Source: JBATTK01 sp049670505 (GTDB lineage: Bacteria; Bacteroidota; Bacteroidia; Flavobacteriales; Flavobacteriaceae). From it: 64,000 nt of DNA. Below, one piece after another: positions 50,581 through 59,900 of the stretch (within the stretch, counting starts at the first letter, position 1; each line of letters starts with the position of its first letter). The DNA lies in NCBI GenBank assembly GCA_049670505.1, contig JBATTK010000024.1:58984-122983 (forward strand), in the 5' to 3' direction. The notes beneath the pieces were generated by a model. It did no database searches. It was given only the letters and a program-made list of their open reading frames with translations, and had not been told where the DNA came from. A program made the position numbers and the translations under genes.

Positions 50581-51759
50581 TTATTTAAAAGCGCTGTGTC
50601 CGGTAATGTCGGCACCGGTAATCAATAGGTGAATATCGTGTGTGCCTTCATAGGTGATTACGGATTCCAGGTTCATCATATGCCGCATAATGCTGTACTC
50701 GCCCGTTATGCCCATTCCACCCAGAACCTGTCTGGCTTCCCGGGCAATTTTTATGGCCATATCCACATTGTTGCGTTTGGCCATTGAAATCTGTGCCGTA
50801 GTGGCCCTGCCCTCATTTTTTAGCTGCCCCAAACGAAAAGCCAGAAGTTGCGCCTTGGTAATTTCCGTAATCATCTCGGCCAGTTTCTTTTGTTGCAATT
50901 GGGTAGCCGCGATCGGTTTTCCGAATTGAATACGTTCTTTGGCATACCTAAGTGCGGTATCATAACAGTCCATAGCGGCACCGATGGCTCCCCATGCAAT
51001 GCCATATCGTGCGGAATCCAAACAACCCAATGGAGCTCCGAGGCCACTTTTATTGGGTAATAAATTCTCCTTGGGCACTTTTACATTATCAAAAATAAGC
51101 TCGCCCGTTGCCGAGGCACGCAAAGACCATTTATTATGGGTCTCCGGAGTGGAAAAGCCTTCCATACCCCGTTCTACGATCAACCCATGGATACGCCCTT
51201 CCTCATTTTTGGCCCATACAATGGCAATATCCGCGAAAGGAGAGTTGGAAATCCAAAGTTTGGCCCCGTTCAGCAAATAATGGTCTCCTTTGTCCTTAAA
51301 ATTGGTGGTCATTCCACTTGGGTTGGAGCCGTGGTCCGGTTCCGTAAGCCCAAAACAGCCCATGAATTCCCCTGAGGCGAGTTTGGGTAAATATTTTTTG
51401 CGTTGTTCTTCGGTGCCATAGGTATGAATAGGATACATGACCAGGGAAGATTGCACGGAAGCCGTAGAGCGTACCCCGCTATCGCCACGTTCTATTTCCT
51501 GCATAATAAGACCATAACTTATTTGATCCAATCCGGCCCCTCCGTATGCTTCGGGAATATATGGGCCAAAGGCCCCGATTTCAGCCAGTCCTCCAATAAT
51601 TTGTTTAGGAAATTCCGCCTTTTGGGCATATTCCTCAATAATGGGGGAAATATCCCGCTTCACCCATTGACGTGCCGCATCGCGCACCAATTTGTGTTCT
51701 TCGCTTAAAAGATCATCTAGGTTATAATAGTCGGGAGCTTCAAATGAATCGGGTCGCAT
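50581..51759 (-). CDS. gcdH: Acyl-CoA dehydrogenase, glutaryl-CoA dehydrogenase type
   Basis: 392 aa from the ATG at 51759 (RPDSFEAPDYYNLDDLLSEE, the usual flavobacterial start); a frame to 51777 adds six residues. Motifs: MGCFGLTEPDHGSNPSGM (FAD-binding), IHGLIVERGMEGFSTPETHN, RYGIAWGAIGAAMDCYDTAL with the arginine typical of glutaryl-CoA binding, and the catalytic base region VITYEGTHDIHLLITGADIT (Glu in YEGT). Oxidatively decarboxylates glutaryl-CoA in lysine/tryptophan breakdown. It lies 39 bp downstream of trmN6 on the same strand. Confidence 0.88.
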   Translation of the reverse strand: MRPDSFEAPDYYNLDDLLSEEHKLVRDAARQWVKRDISPIIEEYAQKAEFPKQIIGGLAEIGAFGPYIPEAYGGAGLDQISYGLIMQEIERGDSGVRSTASVQSSLVMYPIHTYGTEEQRKKYLPKLASGEFMGCFGLTEPDHGSNPSGMTTNFKDKGDHYLLNGAKLWISNSPFADIAIVWAKNEEGRIHGLIVERGMEGFSTPETHNKWSLRASATGELIFDNVKVPKENLLPNKSGLGAPLGCLDSARYGIAWGAIGAAMDCYDTALRYAKERIQFGKPIAATQLQQKKLAEMITEITKAQLLAFRLGQLKNEGRATTAQISMAKRNNVDMAIKIAREARQVLGGMGITGEYSIMRHMMNLESVITYEGTHDIHLLITGADITGHSAFK

Positions 51760-51815
51760 GCTAACAATTTTAATCAAAGGTAGCTAAAGAAATATAACAA
51801 TACAAAGCACCATTG

Positions 51816-52550
51816 TTACATTTTTAAATAGAAATCCTGGGTAAGATCAATATACTCGGACGTGTATTGGTGTCGTTGCTTTTCAATAGTGAGTTCACTG
51901 TTCTGGACAGGGGTTTCTTCGAAACAAAATTCCAATAAACTTCTTTTGATCTCTGATGAAGGATTTCCTTTTATCCGACCAATTCTTTTTGGGAAGAGCC
52001 CAATTGTAGCTGCTAATCGTATGAATTGTTCTTCCGCCTTAAAGGGAATAATGGTTGCGAAAAGACCGGTAGGGGAAAGTAATTTGGATACCCCTGTCAA
52101 AAGTGCATCAAAGGGCAAGGATTGATTTTGTCTGGCGGTATCCCTGGGGATATTTCCAATGGATACGGCTTCGGAGTAAAACGGCGGATTGGAAACGATC
52201 AGATCGTATTCATCTTCGATTTCGGCTGTAAATTCATCCCATCCGGCATGGTAACAAAAGAGTCGGTCTCCCCAAGGGGAAGCTTCAAAGTTTTCCACAC
52301 ATTGCTCATAGGCATCGGTATCTATTTCAATGGCGTCTATGGTTTCGGCCGTGCTTCTTTGTGCCAGCATCAAGGAAATTAATCCGGTTCCGGAACCGAT
52401 ATCCAAAACGGAATTAGGCCCGTGTTCCAAGGAGGCCCATGCACCCAACAACACCCCGTCCGTACCTACCTTCATGGCACATCGGTCCTGATGTATGGTA
52501 AACTGTTTGAATTGAAATGGTTTTTTCAAAATCCAAAAATTAAATTCCAA
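51816..52550 (-). CDS. trmN6: tRNA1(Val) (adenine(37)-N6)-methyltransferase
   Basis: 244 aa AdoMet methyltransferase. Start KPFQFKQFTIHQDRCAMKVG matches the YfiC/TrmN6 family; motif I is VLDIGSGTGLISLMLAQRS and the catalytic NPPFY motif is VSNPPFYSEAVS. The ATG at 52550 gives seven extra residues (EFNFWI) not typical of the family; a TTG at 52529 may be the true start. It methylates A37 of tRNA-Val. It lies 20 bp after the four-helix-bundle gene. Confidence 0.87.
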   Translation of the reverse strand: MEFNFWILKKPFQFKQFTIHQDRCAMKVGTDGVLLGAWASLEHGPNSVLDIGSGTGLISLMLAQRSTAETIDAIEIDTDAYEQCVENFEASPWGDRLFCYHAGWDEFTAEIEDEYDLIVSNPPFYSEAVSIGNIPRDTARQNQSLPFDALLTGVSKLLSPTGLFATIIPFKAEEQFIRLAATIGLFPKRIGRIKGNPSSEIKRSLLEFCFEETPVQNSELTIEKQRHQYTSEYIDLTQDFYLKM

Positions 52551-52569
52551 ATTCCAAAAGGAATTGGAT

Positions 52570-52920
52570 TTATGATTTGTTGATTATTGCTGAGAGGATT
52601 TTTCTTAATTCTCCTGCTTCTTTAATCAATGGATTAAATTCTTTTTCAAACTTATTGTTGAGATCATTTAGAAGTTTTAACCAATATTCTGATTCTTTAG
52701 CTTCCTTTCTAGATATTTTAAGTCTAAATCTGAAATCTTTATCACCCAAATTTTCGTTAGCCTCAATATAATTGGCTCCGATTGATCCGGAAGAACGCAC
52801 TAATTGTTTGCTATCTTCGATGTTGGATGTGGTTTTGGCTAACTTATTTACCAAAAGCCTACAGTCTTTAGCAAATAAATACGTCCTATTCTCTAAATCA
52901 TATATTTTTTTATTTTCCAT
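52570..52920 (-). CDS. Four-helix-bundle protein (23S rRNA IVS-type)
   Basis: 116 aa, entirely helical: YDLENRTYLFAKDCRLLVNK, TTSNIEDSKQLVRSSGSIGA, NYIEANENLGDKDFRFRLKI and SRKEAKESEYWLKLLNDLNN, the signature of the small four-helix-bundle family first noticed in intervening sequences of 23S rRNA. Function unknown; members often sit as solitary, movable inserts between core genes. Here it separates rimM from trmN6 and lies 20 bp upstream of trmN6. More AT-rich than its neighbours. Confidence 0.85.
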   Translation of the reverse strand: MENKKIYDLENRTYLFAKDCRLLVNKLAKTTSNIEDSKQLVRSSGSIGANYIEANENLGDKDFRFRLKISRKEAKESEYWLKLLNDLNNKFEKEFNPLIKEAGELRKILSAIINKS

Positions 52921-52976
52921 TAATTGGATTTTGGTATTTGTTATTTGGAGCTTGTCTTAAATATAGATTCATCGGG

Positions 52977-53082
52977 CCCTCCGTTTCCATGGTACCGTCG
53001 GAACGGAGGGGTTTGAAAAACAACTTCCCCTTTCTCCCTACGCTTCGGTCGGGATTCATTCCCCTCCTTAACTAAGGAGGGG
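52977..53082. repeat. Pair of REP-like hairpins between rimM and the IVS gene
   Basis: Two strong inverted repeats: CCCTCCGTTTCC (52977-52988) with GGAACGGAGGG (53000-53010), and CCCCTCCTTA-AC-TAAGGAGGGG (53061-53082). The second matches in type a hairpin at 62207-62228. No T-run follows, so they look like REP-type repeats, not terminators. Confidence 0.55.
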
Positions 53083-53092
53083 ATCTTATTTT

Positions 53093-53626
53093 CTATCCAC
53101 CCAAGTATAGATCCACCAATCCCTCCGGGGTAGTTACGAAGATGGTCTTATGCTCCCGATCCACTTTGGTAATGATCTCATCATTGATAGGAATTAACAA
53201 TTCCTTACCCTCCTTTTCAACTTCAAATAGAGCCTGATTGGTGGTGTCGTTAACACTTTTGATGCTACCGATATCTCCATGTACGCTATCGCGTATCGTA
53301 AAACCGATAACTTCATGAAAATAGAACTTGTTTCCTTCCAGCTTGGGTAGCAATCCTATGGGAAGATAAAGTTGGGTCCCCATAATCCTATCCGCGTCCG
53401 CCTCGTTAACAACTTCTTCAAAGCGAATACGTAGTAAGCTAGATTTGTGCAGTACACATGTTTCAATAAAAAATGGAACCAGATTGTCCGCCGAAAGGCG
53501 GACAAATACCGATTCCATATTTTCGTAGATTTCGGGTTCATCCGTGTCCAGTTTTACCAACACTTCACCCTTATAACTGTATTTTGAAACGATTTTGCCG
53601 AGGTAGAAACAATCTTCCTTTTGCAT
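53093..53626 (-). CDS. rimM: 16S rRNA processing protein RimM
   Basis: 177 aa. N-terminal RimM domain (FYLGKIVSKYSYKGEVLVKL) and C-terminal PRC barrel (KFYFHEVIGFTIRDSVHGDI, then ALFEVEKEGKELLIPINDEI). Binds S19 and assists 30S head assembly. It starts 12 bp after the rpsP stop, the conserved rpsP-rimM pair. Confidence 0.94.
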   Translation of the reverse strand: MQKEDCFYLGKIVSKYSYKGEVLVKLDTDEPEIYENMESVFVRLSADNLVPFFIETCVLHKSSLLRIRFEEVVNEADADRIMGTQLYLPIGLLPKLEGNKFYFHEVIGFTIRDSVHGDIGSIKSVNDTTNQALFEVEKEGKELLIPINDEIITKVDREHKTIFVTTPEGLVDLYLGG

Positions 53627-53638
53627 ATCGTTGAAAAA

Positions 53639-54382
53639 CTATTCCTCTTCTTCTGTAGTAGCTTTGGCTTCTTTGGCCGGAGCTTCTTCCTTAACTTCGG
53701 CTTCTGGGGTTTCCTCCGCTGCTGCTTTGGCTTCTTTGGCCGGGGCCTCTTCCTTAACTTCGGCTTCTGGGGTTTCCTCCACTGTTGCTTTGGCTTCTTT
53801 GGCCGGGGCCTCTTCCTTAACTTCAGCTTTGGTTTCCTCAACCACTGCTTCTGCTTCCGGTGTAGCGGATTCCTCGGCTACAGCTTCCACCTCTTCAGTG
53901 GGTGCTTCTGCTTCCGGAGCTTCTGGTGTTTCTGCCTCAACTGCCGCCAACGCACGTTTTTCGTTGACTTCTTTTTCGGCAGCAAGTGCTTTTTCCCTTG
54001 CTTCGGCTTTCTCCTTATCGAGACCACTTACTTTGGAAGCTACGGATTTTTCTTTTTCTTCCAACCAAGCATTGAATCTTTCCTCTGCTTGCTCCTCCGT
54101 CAATGCACCTTTACGGACACCTCCTAATAAATGATGCTTTAAAAGTACCCCTCTGTAAGAAAGAATAGCTCTGGCCGTATCCGTAGGCTGTGCCCCGTTC
54201 TGAAGCCATTTTACGGAATTATCAACTTTAAGTTCAATGGTGGCAGGGTTGGTATTGGGATTGTAGATTCCCAATTTTTCCAAGAATTTACCATCTCTTT
54301 TCGAGCGCGAATCAGCGGCAACGATCCAATAAAATGGTTTTCCTTTTTTCCCGTGTCTCTGTAATCTAATTTTAACTGGCAT
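53639..54382 (-). CDS. rpsP: 30S ribosomal protein S16 with a long repetitive C-terminal tail
   Basis: 247 aa, about three times the length of the S16 core. Residues 1-80 are the S16 domain (KIRLQRHGKKGKPFYWIVAA, FLEKLGIYNPNTNP, VKWLQNGAQPTDTARAIL). The rest is a charged helical tail rich in Glu, Ala and Lys, ending in 2.7 tandem units of 21 residues beginning EEAPAKEAKA. Flavobacterial S16 proteins commonly carry tails; the repeat number here is notable. Followed 12 bp later by rimM. A clear promoter lies upstream. Confidence 0.94.
   Translation of the reverse strand: MPVKIRLQRHGKKGKPFYWIVAADSRSKRDGKFLEKLGIYNPNTNPATIELKVDNSVKWLQNGAQPTDTARAILSYRGVLLKHHLLGGVRKGALTEEQAEERFNAWLEEKEKSVASKVSGLDKEKAEAREKALAAEKEVNEKRALAAVEAETPEAPEAEAPTEEVEAVAEESATPEAEAVVEETKAEVKEEAPAKEAKATVEETPEAEVKEEAPAKEAKAAAEETPEAEVKEEAPAKEAKATTEEEE
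53661..53825 (-). repeat. 63-bp tandem repeat inside rpsP
   Basis: Near-identical units start at 53661, 53724 and 53787 (GCTTTGGCTTCTTTGGCCGG on the plus strand). The period is a multiple of three, so all six frames remain open over it and copy-number change keeps the S16 frame. Confidence 0.85.
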
Positions 54383-54444
54383 ATCACATTAATTTGTAGG
54401 GTGCCCGACCCTGGTTATTAATTCTTTGTCCTTTAAAAGGACGG

Positions 54445-54474
54445 CAAAGATAATTTATTTCTTCAAATGAACAA
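54445..54474 (-). promoter_or_regulatory. Bacteroidota-type promoter of rpsP
   Basis: On the minus strand, TTG (54472-54474), 19 nt, then TATCTTTG (54445-54452), matching the Bacteroidota consensus TTG/TAnnTTTG. The leader downstream contains two small stem-loops (GTCCTTT/AAAGGAC and AGGGT/ACCCT) that could serve ribosomal-protein feedback, which is speculation. Confidence 0.75.
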
Positions 54475-54493
54475 TAGCTTTAATAAAATTCCT

Positions 54494-55915
54494 TTATTCC
54501 TTATCTACCAGTTGATCCTTGCCTACAACCAAATTGGATGTATGCTTTAATACAAGTGCTTGGATTTGGGCTATAATTTCAGGATGCCTTTCAGCAATAT
54601 TAAATTGTTCCGAAGGATCTTGATTTACATTGTAGAGTATAGGTGTGGCGTGTTCTTCCCGTTCGCCAAATTGTCCGTAAGCCCCTTGGGTAACAAAGTG
54701 GGCCTTGTAATCTCCAAATCGGACGGCATAAAGATCGGTTCCTCTATAATACAGGATGCTTTTTCGTGGACCGGGTTTAAGATGAAGCAAGGTTTCGCTG
54801 AGGTCTATACCATCAATAATGCGATCGTCCGGAATTTTTGCGCCCGCCATGGTACTAAAGGTAGAAAAGAGGTCCAAAGTAGAACCAATAGCAGTGATGG
54901 TCCCCGGTTTAATCAGGCCCGGTCCCCAGAAAATTCCGGGTTCCCGCATACCACCTTCCCAAGTAGTTCCCTTACCGGCCCGTAGCAGGCCCGCACTGCC
55001 TCCACTCGTTTTAAAAGATAACCAAGGGCCGTTATCCGAGGTAAAGACAACAATAGTGTTATCCGTTAAGCCTTCTTCTGCTAGCACCGCCATAATCTTT
55101 CCGACACCATCATCTATTTCTTCTACTACGTCACCATAAAGCCCACGTTTGCTTTTGCCCATAAACGCCTTGGATGCGAATAACGGAACATGCGGCAGAT
55201 TATGTGCCAAATACACAAAGAATGGTTTCTCCTTGTTTTTCCTGATAAAGGAAATAGTCTCTTCGGTATATCGTTTGGTAATGGTATGTTGATCGGCAGG
55301 TTGCTCAATGATTTTAGTGTTTTGCATCAGGGGCACATTAAAATCGGTTGTTTTTATGGAATCCGTTGCTTGTTGCCAATACTCGCTATAGTGTATTTCG
55401 GAAACCATATCCATATCGTTGGAATATGGAATTCCAAAATAATAGTCAAAGCCGTTATTGGTAGGGAGATATTGTTCTTTGTGACCCAAATGCCATTTAC
55501 CGATACAGGCCGTGCCGTACCCTACTTGTTTTAACTGCTCGGCCAGGGTAATTTCATTGGGCGGCAGACCGTTTTTTGAATTGGGAAAGAGTACCCGTGT
55601 CTTATTGCTAGACATCCCGTTCCGTACGGGAAGCCTTCCGGTGAGCAACGCTGCCCTGCTTGGCGTGCATACACTGGCAGCGGCATAAAAATTCGTCCAT
55701 TTTTGGCCTTCTCTCGCCATGCGATCCAGATGGGGCGTTCTTATAGTAGGGTGGCCATAGGTGCCTAAATCACCATAGCCCAGATCGTCGGCAAAAATAA
55801 TGATGAAGTTGGGGGGTGGACTGGATTTGTCCTGTCCCGAAACAATGAAAGCGTTCGAGGCAAAAAATAATAGTGGTAAAAATTGCCAACCTCTACTAAA
55901 TACCGATTTTTTCAT
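54494..55915 (-). CDS. Secreted sulfatase (arylsulfatase/GalNAc-6-sulfatase type)
   Basis: 473 aa. Signal peptide (FLPLLFFASNAFIVSGQ), then FIIIFADDLGYGDLGTYGHP (metal-binding Asp pair), the formylglycine site SVCTPSRAALLTGR with Cys83, KWHLGHKEQYLP and FTSDNGPWLSF. Class S1 formylglycine-dependent sulfatase needing the FGE/anSME maturase. Such enzymes desulfate algal or host polysaccharides in the periplasm or outside; the substrate is not predictable here. Isolated: no SusCD or glycoside hydrolase genes beside it. Confidence 0.9.
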   Translation of the reverse strand: MKKSVFSRGWQFLPLLFFASNAFIVSGQDKSSPPPNFIIIFADDLGYGDLGTYGHPTIRTPHLDRMAREGQKWTNFYAAASVCTPSRAALLTGRLPVRNGMSSNKTRVLFPNSKNGLPPNEITLAEQLKQVGYGTACIGKWHLGHKEQYLPTNNGFDYYFGIPYSNDMDMVSEIHYSEYWQQATDSIKTTDFNVPLMQNTKIIEQPADQHTITKRYTEETISFIRKNKEKPFFVYLAHNLPHVPLFASKAFMGKSKRGLYGDVVEEIDDGVGKIMAVLAEEGLTDNTIVVFTSDNGPWLSFKTSGGSAGLLRAGKGTTWEGGMREPGIFWGPGLIKPGTITAIGSTLDLFSTFSTMAGAKIPDDRIIDGIDLSETLLHLKPGPRKSILYYRGTDLYAVRFGDYKAHFVTQGAYGQFGEREEHATPILYNVNQDPSEQFNIAERHPEIIAQIQALVLKHTSNLVVGKDQLVDKE

Positions 55916-56085
55916 GAGCTATAAATTACTTGGAATATGTAACGAAAATAAGAAAATGGAAAGTATTTATGACATTCTTTTATGATATTGTATAATTGAA
56001 GATGGGCGATCAGGGAAGTTATGTTAATTTTTTTTAACATAACTAGCCTACTTATGTTAAACCAACGCTAAACCCTTGTAAATAC

Positions 56086-56115
56086 TTGCATTTTTCAAGT
56101 ATTCGTCTATATTTA
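56086..56115 (+). promoter_or_regulatory. Promoter of the DUF2383 gene
   Basis: TTG (56086-56088), 19-nt spacer, then TATATTTA (56108-56115), one base from the Bacteroidota TAnnTTTG consensus, 57 bp before the start codon. Confidence 0.6.
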
Positions 56116-56171
56116 ATAGTGTAGTTATTGAGAGACAATAACGATTATAAATTTAAATGATAAGAGATTAA

Positions 56172-56627
56172 ATGAAGTATTCAGAAAAAATTTCAAACAA
56201 ACTAAATGAATTATTAACCAAAACCTATGATGCCGAAAAAGGCTATACGTTGGCCCAGGACAAGGTAGAAAACCCATCGGTAAAAAGTTTCCTAAACGAT
56301 AAGGTGCAACAACGGTATAATTTTGGACATGAACTAAAGTCCGAGATTATGGAGTACGGACAACTACCTGAAAAGGGCGGAAGTATTAAAGGGGACGTTC
56401 ACAGAACATGGATGAATTTAACTGCCACATTGAGTAACGATTCCACTGAACGGATTTTAGAAGAAGTTATCCGAGGGGAAAAGGCCAGCTTGGAGGAATA
56501 CAATGACATATTGAACGATTCCGACATGGTATTGCCACCCTCCACGGAAAAAATCTTGACCAAACAGAGGGACGCTATTAAGGAGGCATTGGATGTAGCC
56601 ATCCTCCAAGAGGAACTGGTATCCTAA
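56172..56627 (+). CDS. PA2169-family four-helix-bundle protein (DUF2383)
   Basis: 151 aa, all helical, ferritin-like four-helix bundle: ISNKLNELLTKTYDAEKGYT, VQQRYNFGHELKSEIMEYGQ, GDVHRTWMNLTATLSNDSTE and EVIRGEKASLEEYNDILNDS. This is the DUF2383 family, often linked to general stress. No di-iron site can be assigned with confidence. Single gene with its own promoter and a strong terminator. Confidence 0.85.
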   Translation: MKYSEKISNKLNELLTKTYDAEKGYTLAQDKVENPSVKSFLNDKVQQRYNFGHELKSEIMEYGQLPEKGGSIKGDVHRTWMNLTATLSNDSTERILEEVIRGEKASLEEYNDILNDSDMVLPPSTEKILTKQRDAIKEALDVAILQEELVS

Positions 56628-56664
56628 TATAAAAATATAAAAAAGGCGGTAGGCCATATTTTCA

Positions 56665-56695
56665 ACTCCGAGTGCAAACGCACTCGGAGTTTTTA
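56665..56695 (+). terminator. Terminator after the DUF2383 gene
   Basis: Perfect 11-bp stem ACTCCGAGTGC / GCACTCGGAGT, loop AAAC, then TTTT. Confidence 0.9.
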
Positions 56696-56949
56696 GTTGA
56701 ACTCATCTTGAGTTGTTTCATTTAAGCGAAAAATGAAGATTTTGTGTTCAAAGGAAGGCTTTTTCAAGCTGCATAGAGTTCGTTGATAACTCCTAACAAG
56801 TCCCTTTTACCGGACTGGCTCTTTTTCTTATTTTTATCGATACTTTTTTAAAAGGGAAAGTTTTCGATCAATAATCGTTTCGGACGGGAAGATTGATGGT
56901 GCCCATTGCCCTTGAATAGTTAGCTTGAAACCTTAAAAAGAAATCTTTT
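56696..56949. other. Region upstream of replicative dnaE
   Basis: With the terminator this makes a 320-bp gap. No gene; it must hold the dnaE promoter, but I see no clear consensus match. Confidence 0.5.
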
Positions 56950-59900
56950 ATGTACCTTATTTTCGATACCGAAACCACCGGATTGCCCAAACGTTGGGAT
57001 GCTCCCATAACCGATTTGGACAACTGGCCCCGTTGCATACAGATTGCCTGGCAAGTACATGATGCTTTAGGAAATTTAGTGGATCATCAGGATTATTTGG
57101 TGCGCCCGGAAGGTTTTAATATTCCTTATGATGCCGAGAAGATCCACGGTATTTCCACGGCTTTGGCCGAGGAAGAGGGTGTGTCCTTGACGGAGGTATT
57201 GGAAAAGTTCAATGGAGCACTATCCAAGGCCAAATTCGTGGTAGGTCAAAATGTGGGTTTTGATTTGAATATCATGGGGGCCGAGTTCCTAAGAGCGGAT
57301 ATGGAGAATCCGTTGCAAGGGCTTCCGGTATTGGATACCTGTACCGAAGAAACCGCATTGCTTTGTCAGATTCCAGGGGGCAGGGGCGGAAAGTTCAAGT
57401 TGCCTACCCTTACCGAACTCCATGAATATTTGTTCAAGGAACCTTTTTCGGAGGCGCATAATGCCACGGCCGATGTAGAGGCCACCACGCGTTGTTTCTT
57501 GGAACTGGTTCGTAGAAAGCACTATAGTCTGGAACGATTGGATGCCCCGATGGATTATTTTCATAATTTTTCCGAGGCCAATCCCAAGGAAATCCAACTG
57601 ATCGGGCTACGGCATATCAACCTAAAAAAGGCGTCCAAAGAAATTGCGGATAAACTTTGGGAGAAGGATACCGGCGAAATTTCCAAAAAGGAAATCGAGG
57701 AAAACATAGAATCCCTGGCCGACGTGCCCTTTGTACATTTGCACAACCATTCGCAGTTTTCGGTATTGCAATCTACTATAGGCATTAAGGATTTGGTGAA
57801 GTCCGCAGCGGATGCGAACATGCCGGCGGTTGCCTTAACGGACCACGCCAATATGATGGGCGCTTTTCATTTTGTAAAGGAAATAAAAGCACATAATGCC
57901 GGTGTAAAGGAAATGAATACCAAAGCCTTGGAGAAAGGAGAATCCCCCACCGCCCAGGAAATTATACCTATCATTGGGTGCGAGTTTTTTGTTTGTGACG
58001 ATCATACTAATAAGAACGTAAAGGATTATGGCTATCAGATCGTATTGCTGGCCAAGAACAAAAAGGGGTATCACAATTTGGCGAAAATGTCTTCCATTGC
58101 CTATACAGATGGTTTTTATTACGTACCACGCATAGACAAAAAGGTGGTCCAACAATACAAGGAGGATATTATCGTATTAACAGGGAATCTGTATGGTGAA
58201 GTGCCGGGCAAGGTGCTTAACGTTGGGGAAAAACAGGCAGAGGAGGCCTTGTTATGGTGGAAAGAGCAGTTTGGCGATGATTTGTATATGGAAATCATGC
58301 GTCACGGTCAGGAGGATGAAGATCGTGTGAATCAGGTTTTGATCAATTTTGCAAAAAAGCATCAGGTTAAAATGGTAGCTACTAACAATACCTACTATTG
58401 TGCCAAGGAAGATGCCGATGCCCATGATATTTTACTATGCGTTAAAGATGGGGAAAAACAGGCTACTCCCATAGGTCGCGGAAGGGGCTATCGCTACGGA
58501 CTCCCTAATCAGGAATACTATTTTAAATCTACGGAAGAGATGAAGGAACTGTTCCAAGATCTTCCCGAATCCATTCTGAACATTCACGAAATCATTGATA
58601 AAATAGAACCCTTTGAGCTGGCAAGGGATGTGTTGTTGCCCAATTTTGAAATCCCGGAGAGCTTCAAGGTCCAAGACGATCAGGCCGATGGGGGTAAGCG
58701 TGGTGAGAATGCTTATTTGCGGCACATTACTTATGAAGGTGCAAAAATAAGGTATGATGAAATTACACCGGAAATAGAGGAACGAATCGATTTTGAATTA
58801 AAGACCATTGAGAATTCCGGGTATCCCGGATATTTTTTGATCGTAGAGGATTTTATCCGTGAAGCTAGAAATATGGATGTTTCCGTGGGTCCCGGTCGGG
58901 GTTCCGCGGCAGGTTCCGTAGTGGCCTATTGTTTAAAGATCACCAATATAGATCCCTTAAAGTACGACTTACTATTTGAGCGTTTCTTGAATCCGGATAG
59001 GGTTTCCATGCCGGATATCGATATTGATTTTGATGACGAGGGCAGGGGTAGGGTAATGGACTATGTAATCAACAAATATGGAGCCAACCAAGTGGCACAG
59101 ATTATTACCTATGGTACCATGGCGGCAAAATCCTCTATTCGGGATACGGCCAGGGTATTGGATCTCCCATTGGGAGATGCGGACCGTATAGCCAAGTTAA
59201 TACCTACCATGTCCAAATTGGGAAAGATTTTTGGGGTAGCCGAGGCCGAATTAAAAAAGAAATTCCGATCTGATGATTTGGAAAAGGTCCACCAACTACT
59301 TAATATTTCCGAAGGGGATGATTTGGAGGGACAAACTTTAAAAATGGCCCGCGTATTGGAAGGTTCATTGCGGAATACCGGAATACATGCCTGTGGGGTA
59401 ATCATTACTCCAGATGATATTACCAATTTTGTGCCGGTGGCCACGGCAAAGGATTCGGATCTATATGTCACCCAATTCGATAACTCCGTTGTGGAGAGCG
59501 CCGGATTGTTAAAGATGGATTTTTTGGGGTTAAAGACATTGACCCTGATCAAGGATACGGTCAAAATTGTTAAGGCGAAACATGGTACGGAACTGGTTCC
59601 CGATGATTTTCCGTTAGATGATGCAAAGACCTATGAACTCTTTAAAAAAGGAGATACGGTAGGCATCTTTCAGTATGAATCGGCAGGGATGCAAAAGCAT
59701 CTAAAGGATTTAAGACCTACGGTTTTTGATGACCTTATTGCTATGAACGCCCTCTATCGCCCCGGACCTATGGAGTATATTCCCGAGTTTATTTCCAGAA
59801 AAAATGGGATGGCAAAAATTACCTATGACCTTCCCGAAATGGAAGAATACCTTAAAGAAACCTATGGTATTACGGTATATCAGGAACAGGTAATGCTACT

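Noticed and set aside
53554..54134. Long overlapping frames in rpsP, including Lys/Pro-rich and Ser/Ala-rich ones
   Set aside because: The 63-bp period keeps every frame open; the S16 core and promoter fix the real frame.
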